A program made the position numbers and the translations under genes. The notes under the pieces were generated by a model that was not told the origin of the DNA, did not search any database, and worked only from the letters and a program-made list of their open reading frames with translations. Of a stretch of DNA of 64,000 nucleotides, positions 25,137-34,351 are shown one piece after another (the first letter of the stretch is position 1; the number at the start of each line of letters is the position of its first letter). Source of the stretch: Desulfobacca_B sp046538075 (lineage in GTDB: Bacteria > Desulfobacterota > Desulfobaccia > Desulfobaccales > Desulfobaccaceae); assembly GCA_046538075.1 (NCBI GenBank), contig JBKHJN010000002.1:1-64000 (forward strand), written 5' to 3'.

Positions 25137-26235
25137 ATTCTCTGTTGAGTTCCTGGCCTTTCAAGTTAAGGCGCAATTTGCCCACCCGGCAAATTCTTAT
25201 CTGCTCATGGCGCGCAGCCGGAAGCGGCGTCCAGACAGCGACTTCCGACCTTTCCCAGGGTGACCGCAGGATCAGTCCCAGCGCCTGGACCGCCAGATTT
25301 TTATCCAACAATCCCACCAGCCGCATTTCCAGTTGGGGCGCGGCCAGCCAGAAAACATTTTTCACTGCCAAATGTTGTTCAATGGCGGAGCTGTCGATTG
25401 CTTCGGGAGAGTCCGGTAGAATCAGAACCGCGCCGGCAGCGCCGCTCTCTCCATAGAGCACCGGGACGCCCAGGTCTTCCTTTAATTTTTGTCGTGCCTC
25501 CCGCACCAGCGGCTTTCCCTGTCCCAGAGGCACCCCCAGCCAGGCCAGGCGGCTGACCGCAAAGACCAGCCTCCCAGCTCCCTGAAAATAGCGGCGAAAC
25601 CTCTCTTCCCGGTATTGCCGCCGGTACTCCATAGATTTGCCTACAGCCCGTTGCGACAGCGGAAGGCGCAGGACCGGGGCTTGCCGCCGGTCCAGGGGAA
25701 TCAGGATAGGCTCAAGCTCCTGGGCCTGTTCCAGAGCCAGGATCAGCTTTGGGGCCAGCAGTTCCATCTGGGCCCATTTCAGCCGCTGGGCAACCGGCCC
25801 CTGGATGAAACCACTGGTATTGATTACTAAATGGCTCACTCCGTGCTTCCAGGCGCGGTCTGCCAGGCACCGGACCCCGACCACCACCTCCGTCACCTGG
25901 CTGGCAGGTGAGGTCTGGCCGATAAAGCAGATGGCCTCAGGGAACAGGCCGTCATCACCGGGACGGCGGGGAGGATAGAGCCCCAAGCCTAGAGACCCCG
26001 GGGGCCCCAGATGGGATTGTCCCAGATCGCAGTCAATCAGGGCTACCCGCCGCCCGGCCACATAGGCCCGATAGACCAGATAGCGGCACAGGGTGCTCTT
26101 GCCGGTGTCGGTCCCGCCCAGCACCAGGGTTGGACCTTCGGTCGCCAAAAACTGCTGGGCGGCCTGCTCCCAGGCCCAGGGAAGGTCCAGGTCGGCCAAC
26201 AGGGGAAAAGCCTCGCTTTTGGAATTAAGGCTCAC
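25135..26235 (-). CDS. Clp1/Grc3-like P-loop polynucleotide kinase
   Basis: 366 aa, GTG start. Walker A GGTDTGKST near residue 39; DCDLGQSHLGPPGSLGLG is the Clp1/Grc3 clasp motif with Asp and Gln; TSGFIQG is the lid-like loop. The C-terminal part (VPVLYGESGAAGAVLIL, LVGLLDK, LGLILR) matches the Clp1-family tail with an extra beta domain. Eukaryal and archaeal relatives phosphorylate the 5'-hydroxyl of RNA or DNA. Bacterial homologues exist but are unstudied. Inferred activity: RNA or DNA 5'-end repair. The gene is 23 bases before the nitroreductase stop... the two minus-strand genes are likely one transcript with nitroreductase first. Confidence 0.7.
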   Translation of the reverse strand: MSLNSKSEAFPLLADLDLPWAWEQAAQQFLATEGPTLVLGGTDTGKSTLCRYLVYRAYVAGRRVALIDCDLGQSHLGPPGSLGLGLYPPRRPGDDGLFPEAICFIGQTSPASQVTEVVVGVRCLADRAWKHGVSHLVINTSGFIQGPVAQRLKWAQMELLAPKLILALEQAQELEPILIPLDRRQAPVLRLPLSQRAVGKSMEYRRQYREERFRRYFQGAGRLVFAVSRLAWLGVPLGQGKPLVREARQKLKEDLGVPVLYGESGAAGAVLILPDSPEAIDSSAIEQHLAVKNVFWLAAPQLEMRLVGLLDKNLAVQALGLILRSPWERSEVAVWTPLPAARHEQIRICRVGKLRLNLKGQELNRE

Positions 26236-26258
26236 CGATAGATCGCTGGCAGATTTAC

Positions 26259-26900
26259 TTAATTCTCTATCCAGGTCATAAACTCGGCCAGGTCTTCCCG
26301 GGAGGATTTGTACTGATTGATCGCCATCGCCGGGTCGGGGACGCCCACCGCAATGGTCAGAACGATATTCACACTTTCCGGCAGACGCAATTCTTCCCGA
26401 ATGTCCTCTTCATATCTTAGGACCGCGCCGATGGGGCAGGTGCCCAATCCCAGGGCATGGGCCTTCAACACCAAATTCTGGGCCGCCATCCCCAGATCCA
26501 AAAGCCGGGCGCTCGGCAGTTGCTGATCCATAGTGAGCAAAATTACCGCCGGGGCTCCATGAAATTTAAAGCTGTTGGTCAGCAGATCAAATTCAGGGGT
26601 TTGCTGGCCGAAGGCAGCCAATTCCTGAGCAAAGCGCTGGCTGCGAGCCTGAAAAGGCGCCGGGAGTTCCGCCCAGCTCAACTTGCCCTTTTGCTCCTCC
26701 TGATAACGGGACACCAGTTTCTGGGCCAACCGCTCCAGAGGTGGATTGGTTACCACAATAAACTGCCAGGGTTGAATATTTCGGGCCGAAGGGGCCTGAT
26801 GGGCGGCCCCCAGCAATCGCATAAGAGTCTTTTTAGGAACCGGCTCCGGTTTAAAGCCCCGGGTACATTTACGACCATAGATCGTTTCCGCCAAATCCAT
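26259..26900 (-). CDS. Nitroreductase-family flavoprotein
   Basis: 213 aa, strong AGGAGG before the ATG. FMN-binding pattern: YGRKCTRGFKPEPVP at the start, APSARNIQPWQFIVV, DLGMAAQNLVLKAHALGLGTCPIG, and the VGVPDP tail. Dimeric, FMN-dependent, uses NAD(P)H; members reduce nitroaromatics, quinones or flavins. The substrate is unknown. It is first in a two-gene minus-strand unit with the Clp1-like kinase, 23 bases apart. That pairing has no obvious logic. Confidence 0.85.
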   Translation of the reverse strand: MDLAETIYGRKCTRGFKPEPVPKKTLMRLLGAAHQAPSARNIQPWQFIVVTNPPLERLAQKLVSRYQEEQKGKLSWAELPAPFQARSQRFAQELAAFGQQTPEFDLLTNSFKFHGAPAVILLTMDQQLPSARLLDLGMAAQNLVLKAHALGLGTCPIGAVLRYEEDIREELRLPESVNIVLTIAVGVPDPAMAINQYKSSREDLAEFMTWIEN

Positions 26901-27080
26901 AAGTCCCTCCTGTTACGGCGATGTTCAGCCCTGCAAGGATGATTTCCAGTTGGGAATGATATGATTGACTAATGACTAAAATACCATGTAATTAATTCTG
27001 TGGGTAGGGGTGAATTAATTAGAGGGTGAGGTCAAATTTGGGGCCGCTCCCCGGAAATGATCCAAAGGAGCGGTCTCAAT

Positions 27081-27890
27081 CTAATACTCCATGTCTAATC
27101 GGGTTATCGCAGGATTGGCCATCTGACGAACCTCGTCGCTCATCTTCAGGGTCGAGGTAATCATCAATATATGCTTAAGATACTGGTAGCCGAAGCGGAG
27201 CAGTTCCTCATCATCGGTCCTGATGCGCTCTTGCAGCTCCGGACTTATTTGAAAGATATTCAAAAAGGGGCTTTCAAACACGAACTGGCGGAATTGATCC
27301 AGGTCATAGGCGACCATGTAAAACAGCCGGCGATGGCGGTCATTGATCACGATCCGATCTTCGGGATAGTCCCGCAGCATCATAATCTTCCACTCCCGGT
27401 TCATTTCATCATATTTATCGGCCCCTTGCTCCTGCCGCCAGGCTGCCACGGTGGTCTCGGTTTCCTCGCCAAAGCCCTGGCAATGCTCCTCTTGGATATA
27501 GACATAGAACTCTTCCAGGCCGGCATCCGTCAGTATGCTGGCCTGCCCCAAGGGGTAGTAGCGGCAGGTGACCGGGCGGTCCTCATAGACGGTACATCCT
27601 TCCGGGCTGACAAAAGGACAGCGGCCCTCCGGGTCCTGGCTCATATCCAGGATGACTACCGGCAAGCTGGACTTTTCCTCGATTTCCTGGCGGGTATAGC
27701 GCTCTAAAAACTCGCCGGAAGTTAGGCCCAGCCTTTGCCGCAGGCGCAGAATATCATAGGGGGTCAGCCTGATCGTGGTCCGGGCACAACAGTGGTTAAA
27801 GCAATCTAAGCCCTTGTGGCAGCGAAACTTAAAAGTACTGTCGGACGACAGTTGGATGGGTTCAATTTCGGTGTGGTTTGATGCGTTCAT
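27081..27890 (-). CDS. YkgJ-family Cys-cluster protein
   Basis: 269 aa from ATG 27890, where AAGGAG lies 7 bases upstream. Eight conserved cysteines in the YkgJ (CxxCxxxCC) pattern: CHKGLDCFNHCC near the start, CPFVSPEGCTVYEDRPVTCRYYP in the centre (seen as separate short motifs CPF, GCTVY and CRYYP), and HCQGF later. Probably binds zinc or an iron-sulfur cluster. The C-terminal helical half (FLNIFQISPELQERI) is lineage-specific. Function unknown. A ccgctcc/ggagcgg stem sits just past the stop codon. Confidence 0.8.
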   Translation of the reverse strand: MNASNHTEIEPIQLSSDSTFKFRCHKGLDCFNHCCARTTIRLTPYDILRLRQRLGLTSGEFLERYTRQEIEEKSSLPVVILDMSQDPEGRCPFVSPEGCTVYEDRPVTCRYYPLGQASILTDAGLEEFYVYIQEEHCQGFGEETETTVAAWRQEQGADKYDEMNREWKIMMLRDYPEDRIVINDRHRRLFYMVAYDLDQFRQFVFESPFLNIFQISPELQERIRTDDEELLRFGYQYLKHILMITSTLKMSDEVRQMANPAITRLDMEY

Positions 27891-28070
27891 TAATTTCTCC
27901 TTCAAATGGTTAAGGATATGCGACTCAGGCATTTTTGCCTCAGTTAATCAATAATAATTTAACTATGATGGCATGATATGTCAAAGCCCAAAGACTTTAA
28001 ACCTTATCAGCTCTGGGATCAGGCCAAGATTTTCAGGTCTAGGAGGCCAAAGTGCTGATTGGACGTGAAC

Positions 28071-28099
28071 AAAAAAAGCCAGCCCGGGTACGGGCTGGC
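28071..28099 (-). terminator. Intrinsic terminator of the phoU-pst unit
   Basis: On the minus strand: gccagcccg stem (28099-28091 with 28086-28078), 4-base loop, then seven Ts (28077-28071). It lies 27 bases after the phoU stop and so ends the leftward phosphate operon. Confidence 0.85.
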
Positions 28100-28125
28100 C
28101 AGAATCACGGTCTGGTCTGAAATAT

Positions 28126-28842
28126 TTATTTTAATATCTTGGTCATGTCCACGACTTTTCCCGGATTAGGGACTTGGTTGGGGGGTTCTACGGTTTGATG
28201 GCGGACGATCTTGCCCTCGGTCAGATAGATTACTTCTTCGGCGATATTGGTGGCGTGGTCGGCGATCCGCTCCAATTCCGCGGATATGGTAGGAAACTGG
28301 ATCAGGCAGTCGAGCCGCTCGGGATTTTGGCGGATACTTTCTTCTACCTGGCTATAGATCTCCTGATTGATGTTGTCCACCTCTTCGTCGGCCAGGCACA
28401 CCTGGCGGGCCAGTCCAGAATCCAAATTTACCAAGGCATCGAGACTATTCCTCAACATCGCCAGGGCTTTTTCGGCCATCCCGGAAAAATCAAAGGGAAT
28501 TTCTATCTCCGGGCAGGAGGCCAGGGCATAGGCCCGCTCGGCAATATTCACCGCCAGATCGCCGACCCGCTCCAGGTCATTGTTAATATTAAATACGGCG
28601 ATGATGAAGCGCAGGTCGGTGGCTACCGGTTGGTACAAGGCGATGATCTTTAAGCAATGCTCCTCAACCTCAACCTCCTTCTGATCGATATCGGCATCCA
28701 CGTCGATAACCTTGCTGGCCAGCTTAGTATCATGTCTAACCAATGACCGGATGGCATCTCTAACGTTTTCCTCCACCAAGGCGCTAAAATACAATATTCG
28801 GTTTTTTAATTTGTCAATTTGTTGTTGGAGTGGCCGGGTCAT
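28126..28842 (-). CDS. phoU: Phosphate signalling regulator PhoU
   Basis: 238 aa; ATG 28842 (a TTG at 28845 is not preferred). Two repeated three-helix bundles, each with the E/DxxxD-type metal-binding set: KVIDVDADIDQKEVEVE and HTNIN-like DLAVNIAERAY, then LVNLDSGLARQVCLADEEVDN and ADHATNIAEEVIYL. PhoU joins the Pst transporter to PhoR, keeping PhoR in its phosphatase state when phosphate is ample. It is the last gene of the leftward pst unit, 24 bases after pstB. Confidence 0.95.
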   Translation of the reverse strand: MTRPLQQQIDKLKNRILYFSALVEENVRDAIRSLVRHDTKLASKVIDVDADIDQKEVEVEEHCLKIIALYQPVATDLRFIIAVFNINNDLERVGDLAVNIAERAYALASCPEIEIPFDFSGMAEKALAMLRNSLDALVNLDSGLARQVCLADEEVDNINQEIYSQVEESIRQNPERLDCLIQFPTISAELERIADHATNIAEEVIYLTEGKIVRHQTVEPPNQVPNPGKVVDMTKILK

Positions 28843-28865
28843 CAATATCTGTCCTTTCTAATGGC

Positions 28866-29696
28866 TCAACCAAAACGTCCAGTAACATACTCTTCCGTCT
28901 GCTTGTTGGTCGGGTTAGTGAAAATCTGATTGGTACTCCCAAATTCAATTATCCGTCCCTGGAAGAAAAAGGCGGTATAGTCTGATACTCGAGCCGCCTG
29001 TTGCATGTTATGGGTGACAATAATAATAGTATATCTTGATTTTAACACATAAATCAACTCTTCGATTTTGCCGGTGGCAATCGGATCGATGGCCGAACAC
29101 GGTTCGTCCATTAACAACAGCTCAGGTTCGACTATCATCGCCCGGGCAATACACAATCTCTGCTGCTGGCCGCCGGAGAGGGCGGTGCCCGGTTTATGCA
29201 AAAAATCCTTGACTTCGTCCCAGAGAGCAGCCCGCTGTAAGGCCTCCTCCACCCGGTCGGCCATTTCACTTTTGCTCATACGATAATGCATTTTTAAGCC
29301 AAATGCAACATTATCGAATACACTCATTGGAAAAGGGGTGGGTTTCTGGAAAATCATGCCCACCCGGCGGCGCAGTTCCATGAGGTCTTGAGAAGGATCT
29401 AAAATATTTTTCCCTTCCAAAAGGACCTCGCCGCTCGCCCGTTGGTCTCCATAAAGCTCATAGATCCGGTTGTAGACCCGGATGTGCGTTGACTTGCCAC
29501 ATCCCGAGGGGCCAATAATGGCGGTTACCTGGTGTTTGGCAATGTCCAGGTGGTTTTTGAATAAAGCCTGCTGATGGCCATAATAGAAGTCCAAGTTGCG
29601 CACTGACAGTTTGATATCGGGTTTTGATCCAGGCTGAGGGGTTTCCACGATATCCTCAGGGTATTCTATAATGCTGGCAGGTTCTGGATTGTTCAT
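28866..29696 (-). CDS. pstB: Phosphate ABC transporter ATP-binding protein
   Basis: 276 aa. Walker A GPSGCGKST near residue 52, signature LSGGQQQRLCIARA, Walker B LLMDEPCSAIDP and the H-loop VTHNMQQAARVSD. Members of this group open with HVRVYNRI-like sequence after Walker A; here HIRVYNRIYEL. The N-terminal 25 residues are extra (EYPEDIVETPQPG). Energises phosphate import in complex with PstA and PstC on the cytoplasmic face. Confidence 0.96.
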   Translation of the reverse strand: MNNPEPASIIEYPEDIVETPQPGSKPDIKLSVRNLDFYYGHQQALFKNHLDIAKHQVTAIIGPSGCGKSTHIRVYNRIYELYGDQRASGEVLLEGKNILDPSQDLMELRRRVGMIFQKPTPFPMSVFDNVAFGLKMHYRMSKSEMADRVEEALQRAALWDEVKDFLHKPGTALSGGQQQRLCIARAMIVEPELLLMDEPCSAIDPIATGKIEELIYVLKSRYTIIIVTHNMQQAARVSDYTAFFFQGRIIEFGSTNQIFTNPTNKQTEEYVTGRFG

Positions 29697-29733
29697 TTCT
29701 TACCATGACCTTTTCTTCAAGCAATCCTTTAAA

Positions 29734-30576
29734 TTATTTTTTTCCTTTGAAGGCAAACCGGGCCGTTAAATTAAGCGCCAAGACCCCTAACGTAATCAAC
29801 AGCGAAGCCCCCCAGGCCAGCTGCTGCCAGTCACTGTAAGGGGACATGGCATAGTTAAAAATGGTCACGGTCAGATTGGCCGTAGGCTCCCCTAAGGAGC
29901 CGAACCAGTAAGGGCTATTCAGGGCCGTAAACAAGAGCGGCGCAGTCTCGCCGCTGACTCGGGCCACCCCCAACAGGCCGCCGGTGATCAGACCGGCCCG
30001 GGCAGCACGAAAGATAACCGACAGGGTCACTTTCCACCGCGGCGCCCCCAAAGCCAGGGCAGTTTCCCGCAAGGTATTGGGGACCAGGCGCAGCATATCC
30101 TCCGTAGTGCGAGCCACTACCGGCAACATAATAATCGCCAAGGCCAGGGCCCCGGCATAGCCGGAAAACTGTTTGAGAGGCACGACCACCACGGCATAAA
30201 TGAATACGCCGATAATGATGGAGGGCATCCCCATCAAGACATTGGCCAAGAAGCGGCTATGATCCGCCAAGCGCGAATCCTGGCCAAACTCGGCTAGGTA
30301 AACGCCGCACAACAGCCCCAAAGGTACGGCAATCAGGGTGGCCAGCACTGTCATGGCCAGGGTGCCCACAATGGCATTGGCCAGTCCGCCCCCCGCCATG
30401 CCGGGAGGGGTGGGCAGTTTGATGAAAAAATCAAGATTAATTGCCGCCAGCCCCCGAAAGATGACTTCCAGGGTAATCCACCCCAGGGCCAGGATGCCCA
30501 ACAGAGCCGCCAGGACGGAAAAGCTGCTCACCATAAAATTGATCAGGCGGCGGCCAGTAGGCGGCCGGAGATTCAT
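29734..30576 (-). CDS. pstA: Phosphate ABC transporter permease PstA
   Basis: 280 aa, about six membrane helices. EAA-type coupling motif region EDMLRLVPNTLRETALALGAPRWK. Conserved GGGLANAIVGTL and GMPSIIIGVFIYA. Its ATG overlaps the pstC stop (ATGA), so the two are translated together. It forms the channel with PstC. Confidence 0.95.
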   Translation of the reverse strand: MNLRPPTGRRLINFMVSSFSVLAALLGILALGWITLEVIFRGLAAINLDFFIKLPTPPGMAGGGLANAIVGTLAMTVLATLIAVPLGLLCGVYLAEFGQDSRLADHSRFLANVLMGMPSIIIGVFIYAVVVVPLKQFSGYAGALALAIIMLPVVARTTEDMLRLVPNTLRETALALGAPRWKVTLSVIFRAARAGLITGGLLGVARVSGETAPLLFTALNSPYWFGSLGEPTANLTVTIFNYAMSPYSDWQQLAWGASLLITLGVLALNLTARFAFKGKK

Positions 30577-31544
30577 AATCCCACACTCCAGGCCCGGTAC
30601 ATGCGGCGCAACATGATCTGGGAGACCACCTGGACCAGATAAGTGACGACGAACAGCACCAAACCCAGAGCAATCAAGGAACTGACATACAAGGGCTCGG
30701 TGGCTTCGGCAAATTCATTGGCCAGGCAGGAGGCAATGCTGTTGCCCGGAGCAAACAGCGAGGCCGAGATTCGGTGAGTATTGCCGATCACAAAAGTAAC
30801 GGCCATGGTTTCTCCCAAGGCCCGCCCCAGCCCCAAAAAACAGGCCCCCAACACCCCGACCAAACCGTAAGGGATGGTAACCTTATAGGTCACCTCCCAG
30901 GTGGTGGACCCCATGCCGTAGGCCGATTCCTTGACTACCGGCGGCACCAGCAAAAACACGTCCCGGGTGATCATGGTAATAAACGGCAGAATCATAAAGG
31001 CCAGGATGATCCCCGCGGTCAGCATGCCAATACCCATGGGCGGTCCCTGGAACAGGGGTAGAAAACCTAGGGTATCAGCCAAAGCCGGTTGCACGTAATT
31101 GGCCATGAACGGAGCAAAGACAAACAGGCCCCACATGCCATAAATAATGCTGGGAATGGCCGCCAGCAACTCGATCAAGGTCCCGATGATGCCGCTGATC
31201 CGAGGCGGAGCCAGCTCCACCAGCAGCAGGGCGATCACTATACTCAAGGGGACCGCCAGCAGCATGGCTATCAGGGTAGAAACCAGAGTGCCGAAGATGC
31301 TGCTGGCCGCACCAAATTCCTCGGTAACCGGGTTCCAGGCCTGAGAAACCAGGAAACCCAGTCCAAAGGTTTTGATGGTGGGAAGCGAGTATAACAGCAA
31401 CTGCATAAAGATGGCCAAAATCAGCAACGGCACTATAAAGGCGCAAAATCCGGAGAGCCAGCGAAACCCGACGTCGCCAAGGGATTCGGCCCCGGTCTGG
31501 GGCCAGAGTTGAAAAAATCTTAGGATTCTATACTCCCGCACCAC
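30573..31544 (-). CDS. pstC: Phosphate ABC transporter permease PstC
   Basis: 323 aa; two consecutive GTG codons (31544 and 31541) are possible starts, with AAGGAG upstream fitting the second better. Six or seven helices, FLVSQAWNPVTEEFGAASSIFGTL, a PSIIYGMWGLFVFAP channel segment, and the EAA loop KESAYGMGSTTWEVTYKVTIP. The N-terminal 30 residues are cytoplasmic. Partners: PstA, PstB, PstS. Confidence 0.95.
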   Translation of the reverse strand: MVREYRILRFFQLWPQTGAESLGDVGFRWLSGFCAFIVPLLILAIFMQLLLYSLPTIKTFGLGFLVSQAWNPVTEEFGAASSIFGTLVSTLIAMLLAVPLSIVIALLLVELAPPRISGIIGTLIELLAAIPSIIYGMWGLFVFAPFMANYVQPALADTLGFLPLFQGPPMGIGMLTAGIILAFMILPFITMITRDVFLLVPPVVKESAYGMGSTTWEVTYKVTIPYGLVGVLGACFLGLGRALGETMAVTFVIGNTHRISASLFAPGNSIASCLANEFAEATEPLYVSSLIALGLVLFVVTYLVQVVSQIMLRRMYRAWSVGL

Positions 31545-31561
31545 CTACTCCTTAAATTGTG

Positions 31562-31594
31562 CCGTAGGGAGGACCAGGCGGGTCGCCCCTACGG
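31562..31594 (-). repeat. Hairpin between pstS and pstC
   Basis: CCGTAGGG (31562-31569) is complementary to CCCTACGG (31587-31594), with a further gacc/gggtc pair inside. It sits in the 111-base pstS-pstC gap and may stabilise the pstS message or attenuate read-through, giving more binding protein than transporter, as is common for ABC importers. Confidence 0.5.
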
Positions 31595-31655
31595 TTCCAG
31601 CAGTAGATTAAATCATCACCAGGCGTGATAAAATTAGATTGCTGGGTTTAAAATG

Positions 31656-32699
31656 TTACCGCCCAACCGCTTGGCCGTCCGCTTTAATTTCCTGGGCCCA
31701 GGAAGCTTCCACCATCTTGACCACTTCCTCCGGCATGGGCACGTAGTGCAGTTTTTCAGCGATATCGCTCCCATGTTTGAAGCACCAATTAAAATATGCC
31801 AGCATGGCCTGGGCCAGCTTGGCATTCGGTTGGTTCTTGTGGATCAGGATGAAGGTCGCCCCGGCAATCGGCCAGGTCTGGTCCCCGGGTTGGTTGGTAA
31901 GCACCAAATAGTAGCCCGGCGCATTTTCCCAATCGGCATAGGCCGCAGCCGACTGGAAGGACTCAATGCTGGGGGCGACAAAATTGCCGGCCTGGTTCTG
32001 CAGTTTGGCATAGGTCAGGTTGCCCTTGATGGCATAGGCATATTCCACATAGCCGATGCTGCCGTCGATCCTTTTAACATTGGCCGAAACTCCCTCATTG
32101 CCCTTGGCGCCAATGCCGGTGGGCCAGGACACTACCTTGCCGTAGCCCACTGCGGTTTTCCACTCGGGGGAAATCTGGCTCAGATAGTGGGTAAACAGCC
32201 AGGTGCTGCCGGAGCCGTCCGCCCGATGGACTATGGTGATCGCCTGCGGGGGGAGCTTCAGTTGAGGATTGGCCTTTTTAAGGGCCGGGTCGTCCCAGGA
32301 TTTGATTTTACCCATAAAGATCTCGGCCAGAAGCGCTTGCGAAAGCTTAAGCTCACCGGCGTTGACGCCTTTAAGATTGACGACCGGCACAATACCGCCG
32401 ATCAGCATGGGGAACATCAGCAGATCCGATTCTCTCTGGGCCTCAAGCTTCAAAGGTTCATCGGTGCCGCCGAAGTTGACCGTCTTGGCCTTGATCTGGG
32501 CAATGCCACCCCCGGAGCCGATGGATTGGTAATTGACTTCCACCCCTGTCAAGTTTTTGTATTTATGGGCCCATTGCGAATAGACCGGATAAGGGAAAGA
32601 GGCCCCGGCGCCATTGATTTTCATGGCTTCGGCCTGGGCCAGGCCGACCACCCCAAAGATAAATGCCAAGGTTAATGCCAAACAAAAAGTTTTCTTCAT
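31656..32699 (-). CDS. pstS: Periplasmic phosphate-binding protein
   Basis: 347 aa from ATG 32699, with GAGGAGG 6 bases upstream (a TTG at 32705 is not preferred). Signal peptide ends at LAQAEA. Phosphate-contact motifs: INGAGASFPYPVYSQW at the N-terminus, SIGSGGGIAQI, FGGTDEPL, and HRADGSGSTWLFTHYLSQ. Delivers phosphate to PstCA. It is the first and most strongly expressed gene of the leftward unit in most bacteria. Confidence 0.96.
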   Translation of the reverse strand: MKKTFCLALTLAFIFGVVGLAQAEAMKINGAGASFPYPVYSQWAHKYKNLTGVEVNYQSIGSGGGIAQIKAKTVNFGGTDEPLKLEAQRESDLLMFPMLIGGIVPVVNLKGVNAGELKLSQALLAEIFMGKIKSWDDPALKKANPQLKLPPQAITIVHRADGSGSTWLFTHYLSQISPEWKTAVGYGKVVSWPTGIGAKGNEGVSANVKRIDGSIGYVEYAYAIKGNLTYAKLQNQAGNFVAPSIESFQSAAAYADWENAPGYYLVLTNQPGDQTWPIAGATFILIHKNQPNAKLAQAMLAYFNWCFKHGSDIAEKLHYVPMPEEVVKMVEASWAQEIKADGQAVGR

Positions 32700-32765
32700 T
32701 GCCAACCTCCTCTGGGTCCCGCCAGGTGAGAAATACCTGGGGGGATAATTAAGTTTTTATTAAAA

Positions 32766-32787
32766 CTGTTAGACTTTGGTTAAGATT
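32766..32787. promoter_or_regulatory. Candidate Pho box upstream of pstS
   Basis: Two 11-bp direct repeats on the plus strand, CTGTTAGACTT and TGGTTAAGATT, which fit the spacing of tandem PhoB sites (consensus CTGTCAT plus four). The match to consensus is partial and the orientation is opposite to pstS. Confidence 0.35.
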
Positions 32788-32887
32788 TAATTAATTTTCC
32801 ACAAGTCCCAAAAATCGGCCCCGATCTTACCGCCAGGATACGGCAACGGCCAGCTCCGCCGGCGGCGCGGCGAAGGCTGGGGTGGCC

Positions 32888-34351
32888 CTAAAAGTAAATC
32901 TGATAAACCATCTGGAAGCGAATATCGTCTCCCAGGGCGGTGTTCATCCCCGCCGGGCTCAGTATCGCCCCCCGGGTGCCGTTCCAGCCGATCCAGCGGT
33001 TGATATTGCGGCCGTATTTGGTGGTTTCAAAAACCAACAGCAGCAGGTTCTTCTTGTAAATCTCGTAGGCCAATCCGGCGATATATTTGTGATACATGGC
33101 GCTGCGGTAAAAGTCATTGTCCTTGTCGGCATCGTAATAGTCGAAGCGGGCAAAGGCGTTCAAGCGCCGCTCCCACCAGGGTAATCTGACATTGCCGAAC
33201 AGGGAGAAGCCATGACCCCACAGACCAGCACCGGTGGGGGTGACCCGCCGGCCTTCCTGACCGCCCTTGGCGGCGTAATACTGGCCGGTAAAAATGACCC
33301 AGGGGTTCTGGTAACTCAACATCACCTGGTGGACGATCCAGTCGGCAAAGTAATTGGGATCAGTGGCCAAGGGTGCGGCCGCGGCCAGATCACCCGAAGT
33401 CGAGATACTGTCATTGCCCTTGCCGTACAGCCCAAAGTAGCTCAGTTGCAGCCCGGCCAGCCAACGGTAATAAGGCAGGGGCCGCAAGGTCACCCGGTAT
33501 TCCACGGTCTTGTTGTCGTTGTTCTCCCCGTTGTGGTAGCTGGCCCCATTATAGACCCCGACATGCCAACTGCCATAGAGGCCGTCGTAATGGCTGTCGC
33601 CGATCACCACTTTCGATTCCGGCACCCGGCCGCCAAAATAGCCGCGCAGGCTAACGCCGAGATCCGCGGAATTAAAGATTCCGGCCCGCTCAATGGCCAT
33701 GGTCCCCTGACAGCGGTAGGGGTTGATATGCTCTTCAAAATCGAGCCAGGGCATGTGCCCCATGCCGATTTCCGATTTCATATCGGTCAAAAACCCTAGA
33801 TTGGGAGGCCGCAGCTCAGCATAATAGTACTTAAACCGGACTTCATAGTCTTCGCCGTTAGGCCGGTGCCGGTCCAGGGTAGCCCGAGCCGACATCCAGG
33901 GAGTGATCTTTTTTTGAACGGTGATATAAGCCCGGGTCAGGTCAAATTGGTTGTATGAGTTTTTTTCTCCCTGCGGTACCGGTATCGGTCTTTCGCCGAC
34001 CGAGTAGTCGACATAGCCCAAGAACTTAATTTCCAGGTCCTTTAAGGCCTTGGGCACCATTTTGTCGGCTTTTTCTTCAACCGACTTGGCAACTTCTTTG
34101 TTAATCTTTTGCTCTTTTTCCTTTTCCAGGTCTTGGGCTTCCTGTTCTACCTGGATAGCTTCCTGGGGAGTGAGAACTCCCTTGCGGATCAACACCTCCA
34201 AAAGCGGGTCGCGGGCCGCCCCCGGGGAGGCCGTCCCCAGGATAACTGCCAGGACCACGGCCCCCAAACTCAGGAGCGAAAAACCTCTCCACTTGGCTAA
34301 ATTCCGTTCTAGACGTCTGGACCAAAACGGCGCCATAATTCTGCTGTTCAC
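32888..34351 (-). CDS. Outer-membrane porin-like protein of the phosphate cluster
   Basis: 487 aa, GTG start with GGAGATC upstream. A signal peptide (about 20-48, ending PGAA-R) is followed by LIRKGVLTPQEAIQVEQE and a charged coiled coil (about 60-105), then a large beta-barrel (rich in aromatic strands such as YYYAELRPP and ITPWMSARATL) ending in a terminal Phe (MVYQIYF), the outer-membrane insertion signal. The layout matches the OprP/OprO phosphate-selective porin class of proteobacteria and the gene lies between pstS and phoR. It probably carries anions across the outer membrane when phosphate is scarce. Specificity is inferred from context. Confidence 0.75.
   Translation of the reverse strand: MNSRIMAPFWSRRLERNLAKWRGFSLLSLGAVVLAVILGTASPGAARDPLLEVLIRKGVLTPQEAIQVEQEAQDLEKEKEQKINKEVAKSVEEKADKMVPKALKDLEIKFLGYVDYSVGERPIPVPQGEKNSYNQFDLTRAYITVQKKITPWMSARATLDRHRPNGEDYEVRFKYYYAELRPPNLGFLTDMKSEIGMGHMPWLDFEEHINPYRCQGTMAIERAGIFNSADLGVSLRGYFGGRVPESKVVIGDSHYDGLYGSWHVGVYNGASYHNGENNDNKTVEYRVTLRPLPYYRWLAGLQLSYFGLYGKGNDSISTSGDLAAAAPLATDPNYFADWIVHQVMLSYQNPWVIFTGQYYAAKGGQEGRRVTPTGAGLWGHGFSLFGNVRLPWWERRLNAFARFDYYDADKDNDFYRSAMYHKYIAGLAYEIYKKNLLLLVFETTKYGRNINRWIGWNGTRGAILSPAGMNTALGDDIRFQMVYQIYF

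Noticed and set aside
31653..32675. 340-codon frame antisense to pstS
   Set aside because: Exactly overlays pstS, which has a clear signal peptide and phosphate-binding motifs. The antisense product has none.
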